DNA of 64,000 nt from Idiomarina aquatica (GCF_003987185.1 NZ_PIPS01000002.1:310001-374000), one strand, 5' to 3'; counted from the first letter of the stretch, positions 50,743 to 60,052 are shown. Notes: a model not told the origin generated them from the sequence alone. Made by a program: numbers and translations.

Positions 50743-52044
50743 TTACAGCGATAAATCCGACGTTAGCAGCGATTTACCCATTTCCGTGACGCTGCGCGCA
50801 CGACTGTTTAGGATCACGACGGCTCGCGTGCCCTTATCATTGAAGCCGACAAAGCTGGCAAAACCGGCGGTCTGGCCGTTGTGCCAGATCAGCTGCTGGC
50901 CGTCCTGCTGGTCAATCAGCCAACCAAGCGCTTGCTGGCTATTTTCGCCGAGCGTTTCGCGCGGCTTGAGCAACTGTTGTACCAGTTCGCGATGTTGCTC
51001 CGCCGGCCGCATTACCGCCTGCACGTAGCGCACCATGTCGTCCAGAGTGGACACCACCGCACCAGCACCGGCCATCGCGTCAAAATGCCAATGAGGCACC
51101 GGTTTACCGTCGATGCGGGTGCCCGCTATTAATTGCGGGTTATCCACTGGCTCAAGCGCCAGGTAACTTTGAGACAGACCGAGTTCGGTAAACAGCTTAT
51201 CCTGCATCAGGTCAGCAAAGGTGGTGTCGTAAACCTTAGCCAGTGTTTCGGCCAACAGACCGTAGCCAAAATTGGAATATTGATAGTTCGCCGGTAGCGA
51301 CACCGATGCATCCGCAACCGCTTGTTTGAGGTCGGCCATGCCAAAGTCAACGTAAGGGTCGTTGATATTGGTCAGGGTCAGGTTTTCCGGTAATCGCGGT
51401 AAGCCGGAATGATGCGTGGCAAGGTCGACAAGACGAATATCAGCAACCTGTTCATTGGCCTCTGGCCAATAAGCCTTCAGGCGGGTATCTTCGGTTATCA
51501 GGCCCTTGCTGAGGGCATCCGCCAGTAGCCAGGCAACCAGTGTTTTGCTGACGGAACCAATCTCAAATTGCTTACCGGCTTCGATATTAAACGCGTCTTT
51601 GTCAACCTGCCATTGACCATCCGTGTAGGAGACAATGGCAACCGCTACCGGCAATTCCGCTAACGCTTGCTGTGGCGTTTTTACGGCTTGTTGCTGCGCG
51701 GGGCATAAGGTTAACTGGTATGTCGCACCCTGGGTAAATTCGCCGGCGTAACACGCATTCTCGTCGCGTTTACCGTTATAGGAAGCCTGAATGGTGGCGG
51801 AGCTGAATGACAACTGCTCGGCGTTGATATTGACCTCATCAATGGGAATACCAAAGGCGCCTTGCGCCGGGCTGTCGAGAGTGGCTTTATCCTCGCCCAA
51901 ATTCAGTTGCAGCGGCAACGAGGCGGAAGCGTTGAGCACTAGCTCGCCCTGATATTGTTGGTGCCGGTATGGTTCTGCGATGTCCTGTGCTGCCAATGCC
52001 GTTGGTATCATCAACAACAGGGCAGCGATGTGTTGCTTGCGCAT
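50743..52044 (-). CDS. secreted serine hydrolase of the beta-lactamase class C/penicillin-binding fold
   Basis: A 433-residue protein with a signal peptide (cleavage near ALAAQ). An N-terminal domain of about 110 residues with two Cys (98 and 114) precedes the hydrolase fold. The triad is Ser164-x-x-Lys167 (GSVSKTL), Tyr-Ser-Asn (QYSNFGYGLL) and HNG (WHNGQTAGF), the third motif in the HxG form of esterase or peptidase relatives and not the KTG of most beta-lactamases. It probably acts in the periplasm on D-amino acid peptides or esters. Beta-lactam resistance should not be assumed. Confidence 0.85.
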   Translation of the reverse strand: MRKQHIAALLLMIPTALAAQDIAEPYRHQQYQGELVLNASASLPLQLNLGEDKATLDSPAQGAFGIPIDEVNINAEQLSFSSATIQASYNGKRDENACYAGEFTQGATYQLTLCPAQQQAVKTPQQALAELPVAVAIVSYTDGQWQVDKDAFNIEAGKQFEIGSVSKTLVAWLLADALSKGLITEDTRLKAYWPEANEQVADIRLVDLATHHSGLPRLPENLTLTNINDPYVDFGMADLKQAVADASVSLPANYQYSNFGYGLLAETLAKVYDTTFADLMQDKLFTELGLSQSYLALEPVDNPQLIAGTRIDGKPVPHWHFDAMAGAGAVVSTLDDMVRYVQAVMRPAEQHRELVQQLLKPRETLGENSQQALGWLIDQQDGQQLIWHNGQTAGFASFVGFNDKGTRAVVILNSRARSVTEMGKSLLTSDLSL

Positions 52045-52148
52045 AAAGGTTCGCCTTTTTTATCATTCTGGTGATAACTATAGCAAAAACTTACGTACTA
52101 GAAAGTGAACAACATTTGTCAGTAACTTGCGGAGTAACAGACCAACCA

Positions 52149-52535
52149 ATGACACAACTGATTATATTTTACGATGGCGGCTGTCCACTGTGTGTGAAAG
52201 AAATGCGCCATTTAAAAAAGCTCGACGAGCGCAATCACATTCAGTTTGAAAACATCAATGAAGCGGACTTTGCTGAGCGCTTTCCGCACGTTAACGTTGA
52301 CGATGCCAATGCCTACTTACATGGGCAATTTGCCGATGGCCGCATGATTTATGGGCTGGATGTGACACACGCAGCCTGGCGTGAGGTTGGCAAAGGTTGG
52401 CTGATAGCACCGTTGCGCTGGCCGGGAATTCGCTGGCTTGCGGATAAAGTCTATCTGGGCTTCGCCAGGCACCGCAATCGCATTTCCCGGTTGTTAACCG
52501 GACAGTCACGTTGTTCGCAATGTCGCATCGACTAA
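52149..52535 (+). CDS. DCC-family thiol-disulfide oxidoreductase-like protein (DUF393)
   Basis: A 128-residue protein with the DCC signature at the N-terminus, FYDGGCPLCVKE, in which Cys12 and Cys15 form a thioredoxin-like CxxC. IYGLDVTHAAW and RWPGIRWLADKVY are the other family blocks. The function is not known. I use ATG 52149, which matches the family N-terminus; the longer frame from 52071 adds unrelated residues. Its end overlaps the convergent EamA gene by four bases. Confidence 0.82.
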   Translation: MTQLIIFYDGGCPLCVKEMRHLKKLDERNHIQFENINEADFAERFPHVNVDDANAYLHGQFADGRMIYGLDVTHAAWREVGKGWLIAPLRWPGIRWLADKVYLGFARHRNRISRLLTGQSRCSQCRID

Positions 52536-53401
52536 TGTCGACTGCGACTGGCGTAGACCCCAAGCGCTGTGACGGTGAACAGGATCAAGCTCATCCCGGC
52601 AATTTGAATCGGGCGTAAACTCTCGCCCAACAGCACAACGCCAAATAGAGCGGCGCTGACCGGTTCAATGGTGGCGATGATCGAGGCCAGCGCCGGCGGC
52701 GTGCGTTTTAGCCCGGTCAGGTAGACCACAAAGGCAACCCCGCCACCGAAGGTGCCCAGTAACGCAAACAGCCACCCGTCACTGGAGGTTAATACCTCGC
52801 CCAATTGCAAAGTATCGCTGGCAATGGCCAGTACCGTTACCAGGGTAACAAAAGCGATAGTAAGTATAGCGGGCGCGCTGCCATGGGGTACGGCGTATTT
52901 AAAACCAAAGATAAACAGTGCCAATGACAGCCCCGATAATAAGCCGGCAGCGGTTCCCCAGAGCGTGACACCGCTGCCGCCGACATCGTAAACGCGGGTC
53001 AATAGCACGACACCTAACAGCACCAGCAGAATCGCACCGTATTTAACCGTTGTAGGGCGTTCAATGCCTAACAGAAATGAGAGCAGGTAGACAAAAATAG
53101 GTGCGCAGTACATCAAGGTTGAGGCAACGGCGACACTGCTTTCGACGATACTGTAAAAATAAAAGGCGAAGTTGCCGGCGATGCCCAACCCGGCCAGCAC
53201 TCCCCAGAACCATAGCCGAGATTTACGTAAACCGGAATAACGGGGGCGAAGACAAAGCCAGCCGAGGATAAACACCAGTCCGATGGCACCGCGATAAAAC
53301 GACACCACCAGTGGATCCCAGCCATTGCCGGTAAGTATCCCGGCAATACCACCGGAAACTCCCCAAAACAGCGCCGCCAGCGCGACCAGCTTGATGCCCA
53401 T
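52532..53401 (-). CDS. EamA-family (DMT) transporter
   Basis: A 289-residue membrane protein with ten predicted helices in two EamA repeats (GGIAGILTGNGWDPL at the first turn, GIERPTTVKYGAILLVLLG at the repeat junction). It is unrelated in detail to the DMT gene at 47.4 kb. Substrate unknown; amino acid or metabolite export is typical. The ATG at 53401 faces the start of the SMC-like operon across 197 bases. Confidence 0.87.
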   Translation of the reverse strand: MGIKLVALAALFWGVSGGIAGILTGNGWDPLVVSFYRGAIGLVFILGWLCLRPRYSGLRKSRLWFWGVLAGLGIAGNFAFYFYSIVESSVAVASTLMYCAPIFVYLLSFLLGIERPTTVKYGAILLVLLGVVLLTRVYDVGGSGVTLWGTAAGLLSGLSLALFIFGFKYAVPHGSAPAILTIAFVTLVTVLAIASDTLQLGEVLTSSDGWLFALLGTFGGGVAFVVYLTGLKRTPPALASIIATIEPVSAALFGVVLLGESLRPIQIAGMSLILFTVTALGVYASRSRH

Positions 53402-53412
53402 ACAACACCTCG

Positions 53413-53435
53413 GTAGCGCGTATTAGCCATACGCG
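53413..53435 (+). repeat. GTAG-headed small hairpin upstream of the SMC-like operon
   Basis: GTAG (53413-53416) is followed by a 7-base stem (53417-53423 with 53429-53435) around TAGCC. It has the layout of a REP element but not the sequence of the copies at 10.4 and 47.4 kb. Confidence 0.35.
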
Positions 53436-53516
53436 TTGTCGTGTATCAGTGTGTGTACCTCAAACGGTAGTAGCACAAACGCGGTTACTCAAGCTTCGCA
53501 GCGCGACATACGTCAG

Positions 53517-53543
53517 CGTTCCGGCGGATGCCTCGCCGGAACG
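53517..53543. promoter_or_regulatory. 10-base inverted repeat ahead of the SMC-like operon
   Basis: CGTTCCGGCG and its exact complement are separated by seven bases. A TATACT (53551-53556) follows closely and could be a -10 box, which would put the inverted repeat over the -35 region and make it a possible operator. Nothing else is visible in the 197-base gap except the smaller hairpin at 53413-53435. Confidence 0.4.
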
Positions 53544-53598
53544 ATTAGGTTATACTTGTTCGTTGCTGGTGGAAACGATAAGAACAATAGGGAATCAC

Positions 53599-56500
53599 AT
53601 GGCGAAACTGCTGAAAATTATCATGATTAACGGCCATTTGCCCGGAGTGGTCGAGCTTGAACTTGATGGTCATACCAACATTTGCGGCAGTAACGCATCG
53701 GGTAAAACCACGTTGCAGCGGATGATACCGGTGTTCTATGGCGAATTACCCAATCGGGTAGTGCCGAAAACCCGGCTCAACTTCGATAAATACTATCTAC
53801 CGTATAAAAACAGCTATGTGATTTATGAATACCAGCGCCCCGCTAACGGACTGGCGCAGGTGGTACTGAGCAAACGCGCTGACGGCGTTGATTATCGTTT
53901 TGTGGATTGCGGCTATCAGGCAGAACACTACCTGTATGAGAAACAGGACGGTATGGTCGCGCGGGAATACAACGACTGGGCGCAGGAGATGCGTGGCCGC
54001 GGCATCGACATCAGCGCCAAAATTTCCAGCACCACCGAGTACCGCAATATCATCCTCAACGACATTAAAAACGATCGCAGTAACCGCAGTGACAGCCTTA
54101 AATACCGCCAGTTGGCGGCACGTTACGGGCTGGCCAACGACGGCTTCCGTTTACGTCATATTGAGAAGCTGGTGTCTGCCGTACACGCCAAAGAAGGCAA
54201 AATGGATACCCTCAAAAGTATGCTCGCGGCCATTTTGGAAGAGGACGGGTACGGGCGTCCGGACAATACCTTTACCGGCGAAAAGATCCGCGCCTGGCTG
54301 CGCGACATGAAGCAGTTTTTAAAAGTGGAAGGGCTACAAAAAAGTCTTGCAGACATCGAGCGGCTCAGTGGCGAACGCACGCACACACTGGAACAGCTGT
54401 GGCATTTAAAAGCGGTTGTCGAGAAGGACTTTAGTGAACAAAAACGGCTAAAGGCGGATACCGAAGCGGCAATTAACACGCTGAAGTGCGACATTAACGA
54501 CGCGCAGGTGGCTTATGAGAGCGTGCGTACTGAGCTGCGCGAGCGTAAGAGTGATGCCGAATCCGATCTGAAAAAATGTGAAGAACAGCTTAATGACGCT
54601 CAGCAACAGTACGACAACTACCGCGATAACGATATCGAGCGTCTCGGACGTGAGCTTGAAGCCTTGCCTGAGCGCCGCAATGAGTTACAGGGGCTGGAGC
54701 AGCACCACGCCACGATGATGGATGCGCATAAGGATGAAGAGCAAAAGCTGCAAAGTCACAAACTGGCCATTAAAGAAGAACTTGAGCAACTTGGCGCGAA
54801 ACTGCGCGAAAAAATTGAACAAAAGACCGCCCAGAAAACCGCGGTGATGCAGCAAGAGCTTGATGCCTCGAAACAGCTGAATCAGCAGTTGCAACAACAA
54901 CAGCAGGCGGTTCGCGAACAGTACGAAGCACAACTTGAACAACAACAAAATGAATTAGCCACGAAACGGGCGCAACGTGAGTTATCAACCCTCAGTGACA
55001 ATGAGCGCAATGACAGGCGCATCGCGGAAGAGCGAGTTGATCAAGCCCAGGAAAAACTGAACGCGCATCAGCAGGTTGTTAGCCAACAACAAGAGTTGTT
55101 GAACGTTGCACTGCGTGAGCGGGAACGACTTGATAGTCAGTTAAAAGAGGCTCGCACGCAGGTTGCCCAAGCCGAACAACAGATCGAAAAACTGCAGCAA
55201 CGCTTGCAACCGGCTGCCGGCAGTTTGCGGCAGTTTTTAACGCAACATGTTGAACAGTGGGAACAGTCCTTTGGCCGCGTGATGGCGGAACCGTTGCTGC
55301 AACGCACCGATTTAATGCCAAGACGGGTGTCAGACAATAATCGTCAACAGTTGTTTGGCATTGAGATTGATTTGCACGCCATCGAACTGCCTGAATATGC
55401 AGCCAGCGAAGAGCGTTTACGCGAGCAGTTGGAACTGGCGACTGAACAATGGCAACAACAGCAAGAGCAACTGAAAAAAGCCGATAAAGCCTTTACTGAT
55501 GCCGTTGAACACGCCAAAGCGCAGCAACAGGCGTTAGATGCTGCTAAGCAACAACAACGCCAATTAAGCAGCGACGTTGACTACGCCCGAGATAACAAGG
55601 CGCGCTTGGCACATACTCAGCAAAAGCTTGAACAACAACGCAAACAGCAACTACGCCAGCGTATTGAGGAATTGGAGCGCGAGCTTGAACAAACCAAAGC
55701 ACAGCGCAGCGAAACACTGGCCGAGTTACAAGCGGATCACAACGCTCGTGTGCTCGAAGTCACTGCTGAGTTTCAGGAAAAAGCGCAATTACTGCAGGAA
55801 GCCATCGATGATCTTAATGCTGAGCTTGGTCGCAAACAGGACGCCGCCCAGCAAAAAATTAAGCAACTGGAGCAGGCGTTCAGTGAGAAACTCGCAGATA
55901 AAGGGGTTGATGAAAATAAACTGCGCGAGATTAAACAGCAGATATCTCAGTTACAAAAACACATTCGTGATACTGACGGTCGTCGTGATGAGTACAGTGA
56001 ATACCAAACCTTTATGCGAGTAACTTGGGAGAAACAACGGCCGCAGTGGCTCGAGCAGGAGCAGCAGGCAAAGGCTGAACTGCGCCAAGTCAGCCGTCAA
56101 CTTGAGCAACACGAAAGTCAGTTTAAAACGCGGCAACAGCGGTTAAAAACCAACTTACAGGCGTTAAAGGACAAATTCGAGAACACTGAAAAAGTGGTTC
56201 TTGACTTGCAGTCGCTGGTGCAGCGTATGGTCGACTTGCCCGCAGCAGTAAACCCGCCAGCGCCTGACATTGCCGCTCAGGGTGACGTCAGCGAACATTT
56301 AGGCCGTAGCTATAAGTTACTGGATGACTTAACAAAGCTCGACAAACGTTTAGAAGCTGACATTGCGGCGTTACAAACCCATTTACGCGCCGACGCCGAC
56401 CCCCAGTTTTTGCGCTTTATTGACCAGTCTTTAGCGCAGCAAGGCGAAGCGCCGGATCTGCACGTGCAGGTGAATACCCTCAGTGAGTTGCTGAAAGTGT

Positions 56501-57282
56501 TAGAGGGTAAACGGGAGCAAACCATTGATCAGGGTAAAACCATTGGTAATGGTTTATTTAAGTTCTTCACGGTGTTTAACGACATTCACAAACGCGTGGG
56601 GGATTATAGTCGCCGTTTAACACAAGCGGTTACTGATGAATTAACACTGGATGGCATTGACAAAGCCGAAGTCAAAATCAGTTCTACCATCGACGAACTG
56701 AGTTTCTGGCAGCCGTTGAAACAGATGACTCAGCATTATCGACAATGGATTGAGTCAGGTGAACTAACGCCGCCGAACGAGTATATCGAGCATCTCACCG
56801 ATGTCGCCGAGTTGTTAAAAGCCAATCAAGAATACAGTATTGAGTCGTTGATTAAGTTGCAGTTGAACTTGGTTGAAAACGGTGAGCCTGTGGTTATCCG
56901 AAACGATCGGCAACTGACGGATTCGTCCAGCCATGGCATGGCGTACCTGATTCTGTGTAAATTTCTGTTAGCCTTTACCCGCTTGCTGCGCCCCGACCAA
57001 GCGGGCGTCACTATCCATTGGCCGATTGACGAGATAGGCACACTGGCGTACCACAATGTGGAAAAGCTTTTTGTGGCCTGTGATCACAACAATATCGATA
57101 TCGTCGGCGCATTTCCAAATCCGGAATCGGATGTGCTGCTGCTCTTTAAACACCGTTACTTGATTGAGCCGCACAAGGAATTTGCCAATAAAGGCCAACT
57201 TAAGCGCATTAAACCGCGGATATCAGAATTGAGCCAGAAACTGCAGTCGCTGCAACAGCAAACCAAGGAGGTTAACGCATGA
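53599..57282 (+). CDS. SMC-like ATPase of a MksB/JetC type (DUF3584-like)
   Basis: A 1227-residue protein built like an SMC/MukB-type ATPase. The N-terminal head has Walker A GSNASGKT (residues 30-37). A glutamine- and glutamate-rich coiled coil fills about residues 270-960, with a break near 550-620 (AAGSLRQFLTQHVEQWEQ region) that may be the hinge. The C-terminal head carries a signature-like SSSHGMAYLILCKF (about 1108-1121) and Walker B IHWPIDEIG (Asp1144, Glu1145). ATG 53599 has ATAGGGA upstream. By family it belongs with MksB/JetC motors that act on DNA with MksE, MksF and a Toprim nuclease. It overlaps the next gene by ATGA. Confidence 0.85.
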   Translation: MAKLLKIIMINGHLPGVVELELDGHTNICGSNASGKTTLQRMIPVFYGELPNRVVPKTRLNFDKYYLPYKNSYVIYEYQRPANGLAQVVLSKRADGVDYRFVDCGYQAEHYLYEKQDGMVAREYNDWAQEMRGRGIDISAKISSTTEYRNIILNDIKNDRSNRSDSLKYRQLAARYGLANDGFRLRHIEKLVSAVHAKEGKMDTLKSMLAAILEEDGYGRPDNTFTGEKIRAWLRDMKQFLKVEGLQKSLADIERLSGERTHTLEQLWHLKAVVEKDFSEQKRLKADTEAAINTLKCDINDAQVAYESVRTELRERKSDAESDLKKCEEQLNDAQQQYDNYRDNDIERLGRELEALPERRNELQGLEQHHATMMDAHKDEEQKLQSHKLAIKEELEQLGAKLREKIEQKTAQKTAVMQQELDASKQLNQQLQQQQQAVREQYEAQLEQQQNELATKRAQRELSTLSDNERNDRRIAEERVDQAQEKLNAHQQVVSQQQELLNVALRERERLDSQLKEARTQVAQAEQQIEKLQQRLQPAAGSLRQFLTQHVEQWEQSFGRVMAEPLLQRTDLMPRRVSDNNRQQLFGIEIDLHAIELPEYAASEERLREQLELATEQWQQQQEQLKKADKAFTDAVEHAKAQQQALDAAKQQQRQLSSDVDYARDNKARLAHTQQKLEQQRKQQLRQRIEELERELEQTKAQRSETLAELQADHNARVLEVTAEFQEKAQLLQEAIDDLNAELGRKQDAAQQKIKQLEQAFSEKLADKGVDENKLREIKQQISQLQKHIRDTDGRRDEYSEYQTFMRVTWEKQRPQWLEQEQQAKAELRQVSRQLEQHESQFKTRQQRLKTNLQALKDKFENTEKVVLDLQSLVQRMVDLPAAVNPPAPDIAAQGDVSEHLGRSYKLLDDLTKLDKRLEADIAALQTHLRADADPQFLRFIDQSLAQQGEAPDLHVQVNTLSELLKVLEGKREQTIDQGKTIGNGLFKFFTVFNDIHKRVGDYSRRLTQAVTDELTLDGIDKAEVKISSTIDELSFWQPLKQMTQHYRQWIESGELTPPNEYIEHLTDVAELLKANQEYSIESLIKLQLNLVENGEPVVIRNDRQLTDSSSHGMAYLILCKFLLAFTRLLRPDQAGVTIHWPIDEIGTLAYHNVEKLFVACDHNNIDIVGAFPNPESDVLLLFKHRYLIEPHKEFANKGQLKRIKPRISELSQKLQSLQQQTKEVNA

Positions 57283-57905
57283 TTTCACCGGTATACGGAC
57301 CGTTAATCGAAAAGCTGTTGGCTGGCGAATTTATTTGTGCGATTACCGACGAGGCGCATTTTACCAAACTGCAGGATGAGCAAACCCGTGACAACATAGA
57401 CGCCTATCTGAAACCATTAAACCGGCGGCTGGCAGCGAATGATGAGGGCAGTGTGTATTTTCTCGCCTATCGCGACCTTGATGACGATGCCCGCGAGTGC
57501 CTCAAACAACAGCTCAGTGTGGTAATGGGCTCGATGCTTCCCTTGCTCGAATGGTTAACCTATATTCAGGAAGCCATGGGTAGTGACGGCATTTTAACCG
57601 CCGGCGACACCCTTAAACTGCAGGAACTGACGGTAAAAACCGAGGACAACCCAAGTCTGCGACAACGGCTGCAAAGCCTCGCTAATGACCGCTTTTTTAA
57701 CTCACAGTCGGACGCTGTTGACGGCCAGGCTAAACAAGTCGCTAAACGCCTTGTCGAGCACGGCTATTTGTTGCAACCGCACACTAACCGGCTTTATTTT
57801 ATCGTCACCGGAAAGATCGATTACCTGCTGGAATTGGTTCGCTTTATCAAAGATGAAGAAAACATTCCGCTCGATGAAACCACAAGCCAGGCGGAGCTGC
57901 TGTAA
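57279..57905 (+). CDS. MksE/JetB-like condensin subunit
   Basis: A 208-residue protein, mostly helical with a C-terminal winged-helix look (VAKRLVEHGYLLQPHTNRLYFIVTG, in part). The size, the position directly after the ATPase and the PLIEKLLAGEFICAITDEAHFTKL start fit MksE/JetB (KITE-type) subunits, which bind the kleisin in these complexes. The identification rests on context and pattern more than on a motif. AAGGAG stands ahead of the ATG, and the start overlaps the ATPase stop. The next gene begins on the base after its TAA. Confidence 0.72.
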   Translation: MISPVYGPLIEKLLAGEFICAITDEAHFTKLQDEQTRDNIDAYLKPLNRRLAANDEGSVYFLAYRDLDDDARECLKQQLSVVMGSMLPLLEWLTYIQEAMGSDGILTAGDTLKLQELTVKTEDNPSLRQRLQSLANDRFFNSQSDAVDGQAKQVAKRLVEHGYLLQPHTNRLYFIVTGKIDYLLELVRFIKDEENIPLDETTSQAELL

Positions 57906-59159
57906 ATGGCCCAGACAAACGACGAACAGCTGTTAAGCAATGTGTTCGACGTCGGTGTTGAACGCCTTAAACTGATCGGCAACCACGCCCAAGTGTTAAT
58001 GCAGGGGTATTTGAGCGGTGGCATTGAGGCCTCGGCTTTGAGTGAGCAAGCGCTTAAAAAACTCATTAACGCCCGGGTCATTTATCAGCCCGACGACAGC
58101 CATGAACTCAAGTTGCGCCACCCGGTAACACAACTTATCGCAGCGATGGTTACCGACGAAAGCCGACGTCAGGTGAATGCCGACATCGCTGATAAATTGC
58201 AAAGCATTCGCGGTTTTGTGCAGGGGTTTCGCGAAGCTCAGCGCAGTGGTGATGTGATACGCGCCGATAACCAGCTACAACGTACCGAAGAGGCCGTCTA
58301 CGATCTGACGTCACAGTTTGAAGAAGCGATCTTCAGCCTCTGGCATCGACTGAATTCGAACTTTGGCTTTGTCAGTAATTTAAGCGATAAAATCCGCGAA
58401 AATAGCCGGGCGCAACAGCAAATAAGACGCTTGATCGAAGGTTTGTCGTTGATCGACTTTGATGAATTGATCGAATTGGCCGAGGGTAATCCGACCCTGC
58501 GTAAGCTCCTGGTGACTAAGTTGCAAGCGCAGATAAACGGCCATCATGGCAGCTTATTAGAAGTACAAAAGCGTCTGGTGGAACTGATGACACGGTTTCG
58601 TGAGCAACAGGAACGCAGCTTACTGGTGACGCGTATGGCGGGCTTTTTGCGTGAGCATCCGGGCTTTACCGTCGGCGACTATGCCTACCGTAGCCGGGTA
58701 CCAACGCTGATAAACCAGGCTACCGCCATTATTCCGGCCGCAGCCGTAGCATTGGATCGTCGCGATCAGCACACTGATATTGCGTCTATGGTACATGGCC
58801 TTTATAAAGAACTGGCCATAAGAGCCAAAACCAATGACGCTGATTCAAACACTCAAGCGGTGGATAACCGTGAGCAACAGCAAGCGGTCGAGGCGCGACA
58901 ACAGCAACTCAAACACGACGCCATGCAGTATTTTATTGCCGTTTGTGACAGCGAAGCACCGCTCTCGGCGCTGGACTATCTGTACCAGCAGTCACTTGAA
59001 TGGCCTGCCGAGGCCTGGCTGTTCCAGGTGATTGGTGAATACAACAGCTTGCCGCGCCACGAACAAAAGCTCTTTAACATCGAGCGCAGTGAACAGCCGC
59101 TAAGTCGTTATAATCAGGTCATCGTCATCGAAGACATCACCTTGAGTTTTAACACCTAG
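57906..59159 (+). CDS. MksF/JetA-like kleisin subunit
   Basis: A 417-residue helical protein. The N-terminal 80 residues look like a winged helix (ALKKLINARVIYQPDDSHEL), followed by a long helical/coiled part (residues 100-260) and, after a linker of low complexity (TNDADSNTQAVDNREQQQ), a compact C-terminal region (about 330-417). This is the layout of MksF/MukF-type kleisins, which bridge the two ATPase heads. Assignment depends mainly on operon position. It abuts the MksE-like gene with no gap; its TAG stop is the first three bases of a degenerate REP-like element. Confidence 0.7.
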   Translation: MAQTNDEQLLSNVFDVGVERLKLIGNHAQVLMQGYLSGGIEASALSEQALKKLINARVIYQPDDSHELKLRHPVTQLIAAMVTDESRRQVNADIADKLQSIRGFVQGFREAQRSGDVIRADNQLQRTEEAVYDLTSQFEEAIFSLWHRLNSNFGFVSNLSDKIRENSRAQQQIRRLIEGLSLIDFDELIELAEGNPTLRKLLVTKLQAQINGHHGSLLEVQKRLVELMTRFREQQERSLLVTRMAGFLREHPGFTVGDYAYRSRVPTLINQATAIIPAAAVALDRRDQHTDIASMVHGLYKELAIRAKTNDADSNTQAVDNREQQQAVEARQQQLKHDAMQYFIAVCDSEAPLSALDYLYQQSLEWPAEAWLFQVIGEYNSLPRHEQKLFNIERSEQPLSRYNQVIVIEDITLSFNT

Positions 59160-59180
59160 CTTGCCCCCTTGGCGCAAATA
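59157..59180 (+). repeat. degenerate REP-like element at the kleisin stop codon
   Basis: By eye, 20 of 24 bases match the element at 10426-10449 (TAGCTTGC...GGCGCAA), but the stem is partly broken. The stop codon of the kleisin-like gene is the TAG of the element head. Confidence 0.5.
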
Positions 59181-59193
59181 TGGAGCGATCGCG

Positions 59194-60021
59194 ATGAGTG
59201 ATAACCTAACGCCGAAACAACGACAACGGCTGCGCACCATCAATGATAAATTGCGTTACAGCATGGAACTGACATGCCGACTTAATGCAACGGATAAGGA
59301 ACTGCTATCGTGGTGTGTGGAACACGACCTCATTAGCGCCGCCGCGGCAGAGGCGCCGGTATTTGTTTACACAAACATGTTGTTGAAACAAATCAACAAT
59401 CGGTTAGCGCAACTCGGTGTTGCGCCTTTTACCGCGGATCAGAGCGTCAGTAGTCTGCAACAAGCACAGCAGGGCGGTGCTGAGGTTAAGTCCATTCGTC
59501 AGCAACCTCGTGCGAATCGTATTCTGACGGCGCAACGTGTCGGCTCGTATTGGCAGATTATTGATCTGGATTACCGTTCAGTTGAGCCGCAGCAATATCG
59601 CGAAATCATCGTGGTTGAAAACCTGGATTGCTTTTACCAGCTCAACGACTTTGAACTGCCCATTACCGCACAGTCTTTGATTGTTTACCGGGGGGACAGC
59701 GTCTACGGTAAAGGACGGGCTGCCTTATTATCACAATGGCGGAAAAGCGGTAAGCCATTAAAGTATTTTGGGGATCTGGATATTAAAGGCTTCCATATTG
59801 CCCAAAGCGAAGGGTTTTCGCATATCGCTGCACCGGCATTGAGTTGGTTTGCGCAGCAGGCATCAGTACAGGCGTTTAACATTGACCAGGCGAACCTTTT
59901 AAAGGCGCTGGAAACAACCGGAGAAGCCGGCCGCTATCACAAGGTGTTGCATGAACAGCGGGCATTGCTGCAACAATGGTTACAAGGCGTGCCATTGCTG
60001 TGGGTCGAAACGAACGGGTAA
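59194..60021 (+). CDS. short Toprim-domain protein, JetD/MksG-like
   Basis: A 275-residue protein. The C-terminal half has the Toprim pattern of JetD-type nucleases: VVENLDCFYQL (Glu142) and YFGDLDIKGF (Asp194, Asp196). The N-terminal 110 residues are helical and much shorter than the arm of typical Wadjet JetD proteins, which are near 350-400 residues. In Wadjet this subunit cuts plasmid DNA extruded by the SMC motor; that role here is inferred. ATG 59194 has GGAG upstream; a TTG start at 59161 would run through the repeat element. It is last in the four-gene operon. Confidence 0.75.
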   Translation: MSDNLTPKQRQRLRTINDKLRYSMELTCRLNATDKELLSWCVEHDLISAAAAEAPVFVYTNMLLKQINNRLAQLGVAPFTADQSVSSLQQAQQGGAEVKSIRQQPRANRILTAQRVGSYWQIIDLDYRSVEPQQYREIIVVENLDCFYQLNDFELPITAQSLIVYRGDSVYGKGRAALLSQWRKSGKPLKYFGDLDIKGFHIAQSEGFSHIAAPALSWFAQQASVQAFNIDQANLLKALETTGEAGRYHKVLHEQRALLQQWLQGVPLLWVETNG

Positions 60022-60052
60022 GATAACCGCAAGGTTTTAACGAGAGGTCAGT

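Noticed and set aside
50743-52044. Possible beta-lactam resistance gene
   Set aside because: The fold is shared with beta-lactamases, but the third motif is HNG and the protein has an extra N-terminal domain, so an esterase or peptidase role is more likely.
54840-55800. CAA/CAG-rich stretches that look like nucleotide repeats
   Set aside because: They encode the glutamine-rich coiled coil of the SMC-like ATPase and are irregular. They are not a tandem repeat or CRISPR-like array.
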